This document shows positions 23,667 through 34,879 of a stretch of 64,000 nt of DNA, piece by piece. A model generated the notes under the pieces. That model had not been told where the DNA came from. It did no database searches and saw only the letters and a program-made list of their open reading frames with translations. The number at the start of each line of letters is the position of its first letter. The first letter of the stretch is position 1. A program made the translations under genes and the position numbers. The stretch is taken from the NCBI GenBank assembly GCA_010645155.1, contig JAAGOF010000234.1:878218-942217 (forward strand), read 5' to 3'. Source of the DNA: Tigriopus japonicus. Its lineage: Eukaryota > Arthropoda > Copepoda > Harpacticoida > Harpacticidae.

Positions 23667-24041
23667 TCACGCCGTGGCCGGTCGCGGGCGAAGAATCAGT
23701 TTGCCCGTTTCGTCACAGTCCATGGCAAAGTCGTAGAGGACTTCGCGCACCCTGGACACGAAAATGGACGGAGCCACCACTCGACGATGGATCCCCAAAA
23801 GCAGCAGCACTAAAATTGTCACGGCCGACACGCTAAAGAACGGATGAATCATGAGGGACGACCAAAATGACACTTCGGCCGTCAAAGGATCACTCAGCCA
23901 CGAAAAAGCGCCCATGGCCACGCCAATGGACGCCACCAACAAGACCACCCGCCACCGTTGAGCGGCGGGATGAGCCGAGGCGATGATCTCGGTGAGTCGA
24001 CGCTCGAAGGCCTTGAGGTCCTCGCACGCCACTTGCTCCAT
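23667..24041 (-). CDS. CNEP1R1: Nuclear envelope phosphatase regulatory subunit 1 (TMEM188)
   Basis: Single exon, 124 residues (human 125). The start MEQVACEDLKAFERRLTE matches the family; an upstream in-frame extension lacks similarity. Two membrane segments follow (about residues 28-50 and 62-88), then the hallmark IHRRVVAPSIF and the C-terminal CDETGKLILRPRP. The protein binds and stabilises the lipin phosphatase CTDNEP1 in the nuclear envelope and ER. It is encoded only 48 bp downstream of the NATD1-like gene on the same strand, and it converges with GCLC at about 110 bp. Confidence 0.95.
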   Translation of the reverse strand: MEQVACEDLKAFERRLTEIIASAHPAAQRWRVVLLVASIGVAMGAFSWLSDPLTAEVSFWSSLMIHPFFSVSAVTILVLLLLGIHRRVVAPSIFVSRVREVLYDFAMDCDETGKLILRPRPATA

Positions 24042-24089
24042 AATTTTGATGAATTGTTCGATTGTTTGATTGATCGATCGATCGGTCAC

Positions 24090-24536
24090 TCATTCACTCG
24101 GTCGATCGGTTGGAATAACCGTGGGCACGGTCAATCGGTAAGGCAGGTCGGCTTTGAGGGACTCGAGCGCGCCTTTTTGATGTAGATGCTGCAGGTAGGA
24201 GCACGAGAGAAGCACGGTACGGGGTTCGAGTTGAGCCAAGGCGGGCAAGGCTGCCACCAGCAAATCGCGACCTACGCCGCGACCGCGCAAAGCTGCGGGT
24301 ACTTCCGTGTGAAACACGTCCAAAGTGGTCGAGTCCACCCAATCGAATTCGAGGAAGGCCGTCTCCGAGGAGCGGGAGGAGGAGGCAAAGGAGGAGGCGG
24401 ACTCACTGCCGCTTTGGGGTTGGAGCGGGCTGGACCGAGCTCGGTCGATCTCGAAGGTGGCCGCGAACCGCCGATGGACCGGATCTAAACGATAATGGGG
24501 TTGTGGGTCTGCCGCGGTGGACTGGCGGCTACTCAT
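24090..24536 (-). CDS. NATD1: NATD1-like GNAT-family acetyltransferase
   Basis: 148 residues starting MSSRQSTAADPQ; the in-frame GTG further up is not a likely start. The core has a short beta region, FDWVDSTTLDVFHTEVP, and the acetyl-CoA signature RGRGVGRDLL, followed by CSYLQHLHQK. This matches the small single-domain NATD1/YidJ-like GNAT fold. A serine-rich insertion (about residues 35-55) lies between two strands and makes it longer than the human protein (113). The substrate is not known. The stop codon lies 48 bp before the CNEP1R1 start, with no clear splice acceptor or polyadenylation signal between them. Confidence 0.8.
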   Translation of the reverse strand: MSSRQSTAADPQPHYRLDPVHRRFAATFEIDRARSSPLQPQSGSESASSFASSSRSSETAFLEFDWVDSTTLDVFHTEVPAALRGRGVGRDLLVAALPALAQLEPRTVLLSCSYLQHLHQKGALESLKADLPYRLTVPTVIPTDRPSE

Positions 24537-24784
24537 GCTCGCTCGGACATCCACTAGCTAGCCTCCGCTAGAGCTCTCAGGAGTCTGGCTACCAAGACCT
24601 CAGGAACGTGCGTGAACTCCGCCGGAGGAGGAGCGAGGTAGGGTGTTGGGCGGGCGGTACACGCTGAATCGCACTTAGACCATGGATAAATTCATGCACG
24701 GCCTCGCTCGGACGTGTGGCCTAGAATCGACGCCGTCGTTTCCGACTGAGTTTTCGACCAAGAAGAACCAACTAATGGCCTAGC
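24537..24784. other. Short upstream region of the NATD1-like gene
   Basis: Probably the promoter of the NATD1/CNEP1R1 pair. Its right end abuts repeat copy B. Confidence 0.4.
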
Positions 24785-25740
24785 CAGGAACCTCTCACCA
24801 CAGGACGCGAACTTCAGCTGACGCGTAGCCCAATGAGGCCCTTAAAACGGTGCGGCTCTGCAGTGAATTTGAACGAAATTGCCAAAAAACGATAGAAATA
24901 GGTGTTTGATAGCAAACACCGCTTCAGAACATTGTTGCAGCATTAGATAGCGCTCCTTTTCCTACCATTCATTTATATAATGCTGCTTTCTGTTCTCGGG
25001 AATTAGTCAAAACTGAGCTCCTTCAGACCAATATCTCGCACAAAATGGAGACTGGATCTCGAATAAATGCATATGTAACTTAAATATAATAATACCAACT
25101 TCAGACAACGAGTTCAGTTATACTTCGATCAAGTTTCATGAAGATTGGGCGTCTTTTTAGAAAACTGTGGCCATGTTATTAACAATGAAACTCACAGCCA
25201 CAGTATCCACACTCTTCCCCATAAAAACATCATTTTTAGTCAGCATTTTATCGTCTGAAATCCTTGAAATCCATTAGATGCCAAATATCAACATTTTGAT
25301 CAGCCAAACCGAGAGGAAGCACGAGATTAAACAAATTTTTGTCAACTAATAGTTTAGTTGTTGATGATTCCCTCACACTGATTATTCATGCAGAATGCAG
25401 TGAAGAACAGATCACTCTCATGGAGCACTGTATTCTTCGCTTTGATGGTGTTGTTTGGTACTTATAATCTGAAACCATTGGTATTTCAGGATAGGTTGAA
25501 TAGGGTTGATAATGAGTGGTGAACGTGATTTACCCAAGAGTGGGTTGCATTTAATTATCTCTAAGAGACAGAAACACAAACTAGAATGATGTCTAGACAA
25601 TTTGTTCACTGATTTAGTATAAAATATTGAATATTGAGTCCATAACACTTCCCTATCGTTCACTCCAGAGGGCCTCATTGGGCTCTCAAAAACAACAACA
25701 AACAGCTGTCTTCGCATCCTCTTCTGTAAGTATATCCATG
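24785..25740 (+). mobile_element. Copy B of the three-copy dispersed element
   Basis: 956 bp, flanked by GCCTAGC on both sides (24778-24784 and 25741-25747). It has the same two ends as copy A and about 90 percent identity by eye in the outer parts. It lacks the nested insertion seen in A, so it shows the pre-insertion structure. It has no inverted ends and no intact ORF. Confidence 0.75.
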
Positions 25741-26539
25741 GCCTAGCTGGCCAGCTAGCGTAGCTTACGACTCGATTTGGTTTGTTATCAAATTGTAGGG
25801 ATGTGTCCAAGATCGAGTGTTTTTAAAGCTCTAGCGGTAGTTCGGTCTCGGCGCGAGTTTGTCCATTTCTTTTTTTGCATTTGTTGAAATTTTACCTCCG
25901 TATTTTTTTCTGAATCCAGCGGTGATGAGGGGTTGAAGCATTAATTTTCAATACTTGGAATGTTCTACGGATGGTCCAAAAAGTTGGTTTGAGATCATCA
26001 TTGAAAGAACTGGGATGGAAAACTCTAGAATTACTATGTTTCGTCGCTTTTCAAACTGTATTTTTATAGCTCTAGGTGTATTTTGTAAACAATTCAGGAG
26101 GGGTCGTTGCTTCTAAAGCTATAATACAATCAAGAACAACGGGATATCTCATATTACTTTTCTTGAGCTTTTTCTTCAGAAACCAGGACGCTGTGCCATC
26201 AACTCTTGAAGTTCTCTATTTGAGCTTTTGATACATTGGTTATTATTTCGAAGCTTTGAAGTGCGCAAAACTACTGTACTAGGATGGAACCCCCACAAAT
26301 CCCATCCACTATGATCGAAATCTTTCCACTTGCTGCTAATTGCAATTCTAGTCAAAACCACTGGTCACCCTGTGATTGAAAGTTTGAGACCACGTTGTTT
26401 TGTTATTTTCTTTAGATTTGACCCGTCTTTTTCTCTCTCATTCTCTCACGCGGATCTTATCCGGCATTCTAACGCGTGTTAGTTCAGTGATTGACCCAAA
26501 CAGCCGCCTCGTTCCAATTGTTTGCGCTAAAAGATAGCC
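25741..26539. other. AT-rich upstream flank of DDX27
   Basis: No gene or repeat was recognised apart from the target duplication at the left edge. A CT-rich patch near 26426-26445 lies close to the DDX27 start and may be part of its promoter. Confidence 0.4.
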
Positions 26540-28807
26540 ATGGATCTAATCAAGACCTTGGAGGAGGCGGATCCCGTGGACTACTTGTCTTCGGAGAATT
26601 CGGCCGATGAAGATGAGGCTGTGCCGAAAAAGGTGATTCGCGTGGCGCCACGGAAGGGCAAGTCCAACGGCCCCGGTCGCGAAGACTTTGAAGGAGATTT
26701 CGACTTTGTGGACAATCAGGAGGATTACATGAAGGACACGTGGTCGGAAGTGGCCAGTTATCTCAAGAAGAAAGCGCGAACCACGTTGAACGCTAAAATA
26801 GCCCAAGTCCGACAACGAATGCAGACCGCCTCCAAAACATCCCAAGAGGCTGAGGAAGACGTGATCGTCCTCTCCGACGACGAATTAGTGGGTGATGACC
26901 TCAATCTGAAGAAGGCCGATGCGCGACGCAAAGCTCGAAAGCGAACCAAAGCCCAGAGAGGCTCGAATTCGGCCAAAGATTCGGATGGGGATGAACAGGA
27001 TGAAAACGACCACGACGACGACGACGAGGAAGAACAAGAAGAAGGAGAGGATTCAGTTGATGGCCAAGATGAACAACGCCAAGTGTTTGACGACCAAGTG
27101 TGTCTAGCCAATGACGAAGATATGAGTGGGGCCTCGTTTCACACCATGAATCTTTCGCGACCTTTGCTTAAAGCCACCGAAGCGCTCCACTTTATTCATC
27201 CCACGCCCATTCAGAAAGCCACCATTCCCTTGGCTTTGGCTGGCCGAGACATTTGCGGCTGTGCGGCCACAGGAACGGGTAAAACCGCAGCCTATATGTT
27301 ACCCATTCTAGAGCGATTGCTGTATCGTCCCAAGGAGCATTGCGTGACTCGCGTGCTCATTCTCGTTCCGACGCGTGAATTGGGCGTGCAAGTGTTTCAA
27401 GTGTCCAGGCAATTGGCCGAATTCACCACCATTAGCTTCGGTTTGTCCGTGGGTGGGTTGGACTTAAAGATGCAAGAGTCGTCATTGCGCAAGAGCCCGG
27501 ACGTGGTGGTGGCTACCCCCGGGCGATTAATCGATCATCTTCAAAACACACCCTCTTTTACTTTGGACAGCATTGAGGTACTGATCCTGGACGAAGCGGA
27601 TCGTATGCTCGACGAGTGCTTCCTCGAGCAGATGAAGGAGATCGTCAAAGCGTGTTGTCCCACTCGACAAACCCTCTTGTTCTCGGCTACTATGACGGAT
27701 CAAGTCAAGGATTTGGCCGCAGTCTCCCTCAAGAAGCCCGTCAAAGTGTTTGTCGACTCAAATCGCGAGGTCACTTGGAATCTTCGGCAAGAATTCGTGC
27801 GTCTACGGCAGAACAAGTGCCATCTTCGTGAAGCTATTTTGGCCTCTTTAGTGTGTCGAACCTTCCGTGATCATACGATGGTGTTTGTGCGAACCAAACG
27901 CGAATGCCATCGGCTACACATTCTGCTGGGATTGTTGGGGTTACGGGTGGCTCAGCTCCATGGGAACATGTCCCAAGCTAACAGATTGTACGCCCTAAAG
28001 CAATTCAAAGAGGAGGAAGTGGATATCCTCCTGACCACGGACGTCGCGGCAAGAGGTTTGGACATTACTGGAGTGAAGACCGTCATCAATTACGAGCTGC
28101 CCAACACAGTGGAACAGTACATTCATCGCGTGGGTCGAACGGCACGAGCAGGTAAGGATTGTCCGAAATACACCATTGTTATTTAGGTTAAAATGAGACC
28201 ACGCTTTATCCACTTGCCGTTTGTAGGACGAATTGGTCGATCTATTTCCTTGGCCGACGAAGAGCATCGCAAAATGGTCAAGGAAATCATTCGCAGCGCC
28301 CGAGATCCCGTGAAAAATCGCGTGATTCCGGTGAACATTGTGGAGAAATATGTGAACAAGATCAAGGGGATGGCCGAACAAGTCAAGACCGTGATGGAAG
28401 AAGAGCAAGCTGAGCGCGAGATCGCGAGTTTGGAGAACAAAGCTAATCGCATGGAGAACGAACTCAAGACGGGACCGGAGCCAGAGCGGACCTTTAAAGT
28501 AGGCAAAGCCGGCCGCACCTTGCCCATGTTGAAGAAAAAGCGTAAGAAGGGGCCAACTTTCGAAACGGAAGAAGACAAGAAGCTCTTCCAAGAGAGCCAA
28601 TATCTTACCCGGGAGTCGAAGCGAAGTCGTAAAATGAAGAAGATTCGAACCGTTCATGATACTGAGCCCAATGAAGGTAGAAATCGACGACGCAAGGCCA
28701 CGGGTAAGAACATATTCGACGTAAGCCGCCAAAATGTTAAACGGATGCGGCACGAGGGTTCCAGTGCCAAGAAGGAACAGCAATCCCGGAAGCGCCAACG
28801 GAAATGA
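26540..28807 (+). CDS. DDX27: DEAD-box RNA helicase DDX27 (yeast Drs1)
   Basis: Two exons, 26540-28151 and 28227-28807, giving 730 residues. An acidic N-terminal region (runs of D and E near residues 150-185) precedes the helicase core. The Q motif (HPTPIQKATIPLALAGRD) comes first, then Walker A ATGTGKTAAY, PTRELG, TPGR, DEAD (LILDEADRMLDE) and SAT. The second RecA domain has ARGLDI and HRVGRTARAGRIGRS, and the exon join falls in this last motif. The C-terminus is basic. The enzyme acts in the nucleolus in 27S/47S rRNA processing and 60S assembly. It converges with an unrecognised gene, whose coding region contains the best AATAAA for this transcript (28879-28884). Confidence 0.96.
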
Positions 28808-28841
28808 TAAGTATATATACGTATCTCTGTGTGAAGGAACA

Positions 28842-29600
28842 TCAATCTTTATGCGGGCTGCTTTGAAATCTATCTCGAAATAAATCACTGGCTATCACGA
28901 GACGAGCAAACAGGGGATGATCTTGATGTCGGGGGTCTCGGAAGAAGTTGACGCACTCACTCAAGAGTGTGGGATTAGCCGCGAGGGACCGATTGAGCTC
29001 GCGTTGAGGTCGGTCTTGAAAGCTATCTAACACTTGAGGCATGTGGTCCTGCAACATCAGAGGGTATAACGGGTCCGAGGATGCTTCCACCAAGAGGTCG
29101 ATCCCGAGATCGGTGCGGCGGCCTTGTAGAATGTCTTGAGCTCGCAGTTTGACGCGAGTGTTCGGGTGTAAATAGGCCGCTCGGAGAATGGCCCGCTTGG
29201 CGCGTTTCCTCTGTCGAAATGCCGCTCGAAACGCGATTCGATCCGACAAAGGCGTGCCCAGGGCTTTTCCCAGGCGTGTCTCGACCCACCGACATTGACT
29301 GGATGAGAGGCGGACATTGTCGAGAAACACGAGTCCCAGTGAGTACACGGCCTGTTGGGGCGGAAACGAGTAGGCGGGCTGCGCTGCGGCCAAAGCCGGG
29401 GCGATTCGCGGATGGAGGGCGATCTGCTGAACCGATTCCGCCCACGTCATTAGGTCGGTGAGGGTGTGGCGGGGAAGATGGGCGCTCCCCGCCGCCAAAG
29501 GCACGATTTCCACGAAGAAGTAGTCGATAGCAGCGCGCAAGTCCAAGACGTTTTGATTGGCCCAAGAGGATGACGGGGGAAAATGGACGGTGTCCTCCAT
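28842..29600 (-). CDS. Unrecognised 252-residue protein
   Basis: A single open frame from ATG with codon use and GC content like the neighbouring genes. I do not recognise the family. The protein looks soluble and mostly helical. It begins MEDTVHFPPSSSWANQNVLD, has a basic stretch (FRQRKRAKRAIL) near residue 135, and ends FRDRFQSSPHKD. No signal peptide, membrane segment or zinc motif is visible. It ends 34 bp from the DDX27 stop in convergent orientation. It could be a divergent member of a known family; further introns are not evident. Confidence 0.65.
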   Translation of the reverse strand: MEDTVHFPPSSSWANQNVLDLRAAIDYFFVEIVPLAAGSAHLPRHTLTDLMTWAESVQQIALHPRIAPALAAAQPAYSFPPQQAVYSLGLVFLDNVRLSSSQCRWVETRLGKALGTPLSDRIAFRAAFRQRKRAKRAILRAAYLHPNTRVKLRAQDILQGRRTDLGIDLLVEASSDPLYPLMLQDHMPQVLDSFQDRPQRELNRSLAANPTLLSECVNFFRDPRHQDHPLFARLVIASDLFRDRFQSSPHKD

Positions 29601-30650
29601 GACTCAGAACCTAATCCCGAGGTCAAATCAATCAATCAATCAATCAATCGGGCGGCGTTCGGCGGTTTTATGGGATTTTCAAACAACCAGTCGTGATGCA
29701 TTCGGGCGTGGTTCGTGCGCGATTCACGATCCTCTCATTGAAAAGTCTAGAAAAGGGTAGAATTTACTTTTGATCAAAGATGCCCAGGTTTGATATTTTT
29801 TGTTGGTTTGTTTGTTTATTTTCTTACATTTACAGCAGCTGAATGAGTCAAGTGGCGCCCTCTGAAACGCAAATGGAAACTTAAAGATCGTCTGGTTTAG
29901 TGGTTTTCATTTGAAAAAGTAAAAAATGGGAAAAAAACGTTGACGGGCCACGTCAAAAAGATAACAAATACTGTAGTTTTGAAGTTTAGTGAGACAGAAT
30001 TTTTCAAAAAAACATTTCCTTGGAGTTAATTGGCTTTTTTATGACATTTCCCGTTCCAGATCAAACGGGTACAAAAACTCGTCTTTGTCTTGCAATCCGG
30101 CGTCGCCCCGGTTTTTTTTCTTTTAAAGTATATTATTACTTCATGGAATAGTGCACGGATCCATGGGCTCATGGATGAAGTAAATCCACCCTCAGGGAGG
30201 TTGTCATCCTTGAGATATCATTTCCTTTTAAATATCAATGGCTCTGACTTCCAAATAAAACGATTTACTTCTGAATCGCTCAATTGCTACTTTGTCACGT
30301 TTTAGTCGAAGTTCACACTCACCGTAAAGAAAATTTTGATTGACCTCTGGGTCGGCATTGCATTGTGACGTTAGAGCGAGCATTCCTTTGAAAAAATAAA
30401 GTGAAAGAATGTTTTTCATGTGACTTGAAATCGTGTCATGGCGTGTAAAATGAGTTTCAAAGTAAATCAATCCACGATCAGAAGTCTCAAAAGGAAAATC
30501 TTTCACCCTATTCCCATGTTGAGCGATTCAAAGTCTTCATGTTCCGAGCGTTTTTCCGCCCACCATTCGATTACGTCCAGTTGACAACAATCCGAGTTTC
30601 CGTCATTTCATAATCCGTGCACTCAATCATCTGGTGCTTGATTGACCTTC
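29601..30650. other. Intergenic region, no gene seen
   Basis: Begins with (AATC)n, a short ATCAATCA run at about 29625-29650. The rest is AT-rich and has only short ORFs. It separates two genes that diverge from here and should contain both promoters. Confidence 0.5.
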
Positions 30651-31367
30651 ATGATCGGGGCTGATCCGAGCGGATCAGTGGGTTTGGTGCTCTGTTTGGT
30701 TTCCCGCCTAGCATTAGTGCAGACCCTCGAGAAGGACGAGTGGAACGCAATGGCCGATCCCGGCCAAACCAACGTGTGGGGCCAACCCCTGGAACCGTGT
30801 TCCTACAGTCCCAAGACCGGTACGGTGAAAGAAAAAGGGCATTCTTCGAGCTCAGATAAGATTGATTCACTGCCATGATTTATTTAGGGTGGTATCGCGA
30901 CGGGTTTTGTCGCACGGACTCGCGCGATCAGGGCGTGCACACCGTGTGCGCGTCCATGACGCGGGAATTCCTCGAGTTCACTCGAGCCCAAGGCAATGAT
31001 TTGAGTACGCCTCACCCGCCACATTTCCCGGGACTCAAACCGGGCGACAGGTGAAAATACCGAAAACCTCATGGGCTACTGTACATACAATTGTTGATGG
31101 CGCCTTTTCCCCAGGTGGTGTCTGTGCTCATCGCGTTGGGATGAAGCTCGTCGCGCCGGTGTCCCACCTCAAGTGGTTCTGGCAGCCACCAATCAAGTCA
31201 CTCTGGCACGAGGCGTGGCCATGGAGCACTTGCAAGACCACGCCATTGGCCAAGATTCCTCGACTCAAGGACAGGGAACCGCACGCGTTCCGTCCGAAAA
31301 GCCATTGCCCAGCGTGGCCGACTCATCACGGGATACTGATCAGTGTCCCGCCGTACCCCGCAAATGA
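30651..31367 (+). CDS. DUF2237 family protein with a probable signal peptide
   Basis: Three exons, 30651-30819, 30888-31050 and 31115-31367, giving 194 residues. After a hydrophobic N-terminus (VGLVLCLVSRLALV, about residues 10-23) comes the DUF2237 core: NVWGQPLEPCSYSPKTGWYR, then DGFCRTDSRDQGVHTVCA, then GNDLSTPHPPHFPGLKPGDR and WCLCSSRWDEARRAGVPP. The cysteine positions and the GLKPGDRWCLC block are the family hallmark. The biochemical function of DUF2237 is unknown. From memory most members are bacterial. The C-terminal 35 residues are polar and show no similarity I know. The hydrophobic start suggests entry into the secretory pathway, which is inference. Confidence 0.88.
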
Positions 31368-31526
31368 AAATTGAGCAATTGAGTGTAACAACAATAAAAA
31401 AAACCATAATTTAGCGAACAGATGGGTTTATTAGAACGCTTTGCGGGCAAACATAGCTTCACAAAGGCTGAATTGGAAACGGATGGACCCGTCGTTCTTT
31501 TCTGGGCCGAAATTCTCGTGGGCGTC

Positions 31527-33198
31527 TTATCGGGTGGAGACGGACACCTGCCACACGCGGATCAAGTTATCGGAATAGCCCGCGAAGAGCGTCTGGCCAT
31601 CGGCCGACCAGGCCATGGACAAGCATTGGGGCGGGGCGGACTGGCTGTTGCCGGGCACCTCGGGGCGCAACTCTTCGACCATGTTCTTGGTCTCCAGATC
31701 CCAGATCTTGATGCTGGGTCCGGTGGCGGCGCACAGCCAGTAGCGATTGGGCGAGAAGCACAAGCCGTTGATGGTGTCGGCGTGATCCAGGGTGTACAGG
31801 TGCTTGCCATCGTTCAAGTCCCAAAGCATGGCCTTGGCGTCCTTGCCGCCGGAGGCGCACAAGGAACCATCGGGCGACATGGTCACCGTGTTCAAATAGC
31901 CGGTGTGGCCGATGTGGTTGGTCTTGAGCTTGCAGTTGGACAAGTTCCACACCTGAAAGCCCAGGAAGAATCGAATGGTTAGCGCGGTTGCTTGAAGTTG
32001 AACACTACCGAACATTAAGGAAGGCTAATAATGGCTACTATTACAATTGGTCCGACCAAAGAAAAAATCGGGCGTCCTTGGTAGGTGTAATATTTAAGTA
32101 AATGGGAATTCAAGAGGAATCTAGTATCAGAGATATTCATATCTAGATCAGAGGTTGACAACCGGTATGATTTGGGGTGGGCCCAGGAGCCATGGGAAAA
32201 TTTCAAAACGGGCACGAGAGCCATCCATTGTACTGAACTCAAGTTCAGTACAATCCAAGAGCCCAAAGCTCTGTGATTTTTCAATTTTGGCCCCTAAACT
32301 CACTAAATTGCGTTTTGTCGGAAACAAGTCAAATTTGGTGGGCCACAACTTCAAAGTGGTTGCACCCTTGATCTAGATCATGCCTGGGCAAACCTCTGTG
32401 ATAATGAACTTGCAGACCCTTGAATCCACGAACCAAATAAGCGGCACCCTCATTCAACAACACAAACCCTGTTAGGCCCTAATCCAAACACTTTGAACCG
32501 AAAGGAGTGAAACACGCACCCTGGCCCAGCCAATGATATTTCGCGTGAAAAGTCATTGATGGCACTGAACACGTTCTTAGACAGCCAGCCGTCACAGAAG
32601 AAATGCTCAGATCTTCCGCTAGATTCTCCTCTCAATAGGTTGTTATCCCAGACAAAGGTCTGCCTAGCCTTACCTTGACGTATTTATCCCATCCGCACGA
32701 CACGATGATGGGGTTGGCGTTGTTGGGCGAGAATCGCACGCACGACACCCAGTCTCCGTGACCCTCCTCTTGAATGGTGTACTTGCACTGGGCCAACGTG
32801 TTCCACAACTTGATGGTCTTGTCCCGCGATCCCGACACGATTTGCCGATTATCGGCCGAAAAGGCCACGCTCATCACGTCCTTGGTGTGGTCCTCGAAGC
32901 GGCGCGTGGTCTTGCCGGCCGACAGGTCCCACAAACGCAAGGTCTTGTCCCAAGAGCCCGACAGGGCAAAGTGTCCGTCCGAGGACAGCACCACGTCCGA
33001 GATGAAGTGCCCGTGGCCGTGAAGGCGTTTTTGCGGGATGCCGTAGTTCATCTCGTCGCGGGTCAGCTTCCACACGATGAGCGACTTGTCGCGCGAGGCC
33101 GACAAGATCATCTCGGGGTACTTGGGGTTGGTGGCGATCTGGGTGACCCAGCCGTTGTGCCCGCTCAGGGTCCCGCGGAGTTGCAGCGTCTCAGCCAT
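31527..33198 (-). CDS. RACK1: RACK1, ribosomal WD-repeat scaffold protein
   Basis: Two exons, 32674-33198 and 31527-31952, giving 316 residues (typical 317). It starts [20 protein letters not shown] and has seven WD repeats with the classic GH...WD pattern (for example [26 protein letters not shown] and [14 protein letters not shown]). It ends [16 protein letters not shown]. The exon join lies in [20 protein letters not shown]1 sits on the head of the 40S ribosomal subunit and binds protein kinase C and other signalling proteins. The 721-bp intron carries a small hAT-like MITE at 32149-32370. Confidence 0.98.
32149..32370. mobile_element. 222-bp hAT-type MITE in the RACK1 intron
   Basis: Flanked by exact 8-bp copies of ATCTAGAT (32141-32148 and 32371-32378), which fits the hAT target consensus nTCTAGAn. 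The ends CAGAGGTTGACAACC and, reverse-complemented, CAAGGGTGCAACC are imperfect inverted repeats. A 13-bp-arm palindrome with a 2-bp loop (32227-32254, ATTGTACTGAACT and its complement) lies near the middle. Confidence 0.75.
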
Positions 33199-34879
33199 GG
33201 TGAATCCGATCCAAAGTCGAGTGAACTCGGAGTTGAAACGGCCGTGTGTTGAAGGTTGGCCACGTTCCGGAAAAAGGAAGAACAGCGGGCTCAAACGCGT
33301 CAGCTGACTCAATCACACTCACACACACTGCCACAGAGTGTGACACAAATCGGCGGCCCAGTCCAAGTCACGCCACTATGAGGCCGACTGAATTGAGGCC
33401 AAAGGAGGCAGTCGCAGAGCCATTCAGTGTGACGGATTAGGGGGAAAGGAATGGTTTGAGAGACCCCGGAGGTTTCCGGATGCAGACGATGGAGACGCGT
33501 TTCGGTTGAAAGTTCCTGATTAAGAGTGATATTTTTTTCAGAAATGAATGAGTCTGTAATATGAATGCGATTTGGGAGGGGATTATATTTTATTCCTGGA
33601 TTGGTGATTTCTTGACCGGTGGTTTTATTTCGTTCGGTCAGTGTGAAAGGCCGCCGATTCTGGAGTTTGGCAGCGTGAAAATTCAACTCTGGGCTTAGTT
33701 TTTTCCTTGCATCCTCTATTTTTTTCCAAAAAAAGTCCCGGCTTCGCTTGAGATTATTGAAAATTGATATTGACCGGATATCGAAACCACTATGGTCACG
33801 CTGAACCGTGTTTGCGACAACTTTTTCCACAACTCGACAGGGCGACCAAATTCACGGGTTGAATAATGAATAATAAATCTAGTTCAGAGTCCAAGCCAAA
33901 TGAGAAGAAGATCCTTGAAGTTAGGCAAAAAATGAGATAGCCTAACCACCTTTATTTGTACTTTTTGAGGACAAAAAGCGTCATTTACTTGTTGTTTCGT
34001 TGTGCTGAGCGAGTCTAGCATCTTCAAATTAAAGCAAAAGAGGGTCACTTCTTCTGAGGAAGGCGATGCAATGGGCAGAATGAGGCCGGCACTAAGACAG
34101 CGTCACAGGATTGAGAGGTTGCGCGATAGTTTTGGGCTCCTAACAATACCGTTTAGCAAAAATAGGCTTTTAAAATTCATTCAAATTCTGAGTGAATCCC
34201 TGAAAGATCCCATCATTACCCCCCGTGATCGAGGATCATGGATCTTTGGACATCAGCCATGGGTTAAATCGATCGGGTCTGCAATCCAAATGACGTCATC
34301 ATTCATCACATCTCACATTCAGGATTACCAATTCTAGGTTTTAAGAGCCATAACGTGCACACCGTAGCTATTTTAATTCGTGCAAAAACTCTTTGAACTT
34401 TCACAGTACTCATCCTCAATTCTTTTTACCCCATTTCTTTCAAGTAACTACTATTTTCCAAGTCCAGGCATGGTTTTAGAATCGACTCCATCTGATTGAC
34501 GTGTACTGCCTATTGATGATGGGAGCCCTGAACCGTCAGATGGACCGAGAAATCGTAGAGTGAAAAAAGGTCTTCTTCCTTCAGTCCAGACTCGTTCATT
34601 ATTACCCGATAAGAAACAACTCTAACGGGAAGTGAGGCCGTGACCGTATTCATTTGCACTTCGTGACAAGTTTTAAAAGAGCGGCACACCCACCATGGGC
34701 AAGAGATCGACCGGAGCTGTCCAATCGCGATTGAGTTGGGTGCGCCTCGGTCGCCTTGTTTTAAGTGCGGTCAGCCAGTGAGGGAGTGAGTGAGGGTGTA
34801 AACGCCCTTTGACCAGTCGTCAAAGGTCTCTTTGTACCCATTGGACTGGGTCTAGACTCTCCGGGAGACGTGATTGATC
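33199..34879. other. Divergent region between RACK1 and TMEM115
   Basis: A 173-codon minus-strand ORF (33309-33830) ends about 110 nt before RACK1, but it has no recognisable domain and is probably 5' flank. No repeats with clear ends were seen. Confidence 0.5.

Noticed and set aside
33309..33830. 173-codon minus-strand ORF upstream of RACK1
   Set aside because: No recognisable motif, mixed composition, and position in the expected RACK1 promoter and 5' UTR.
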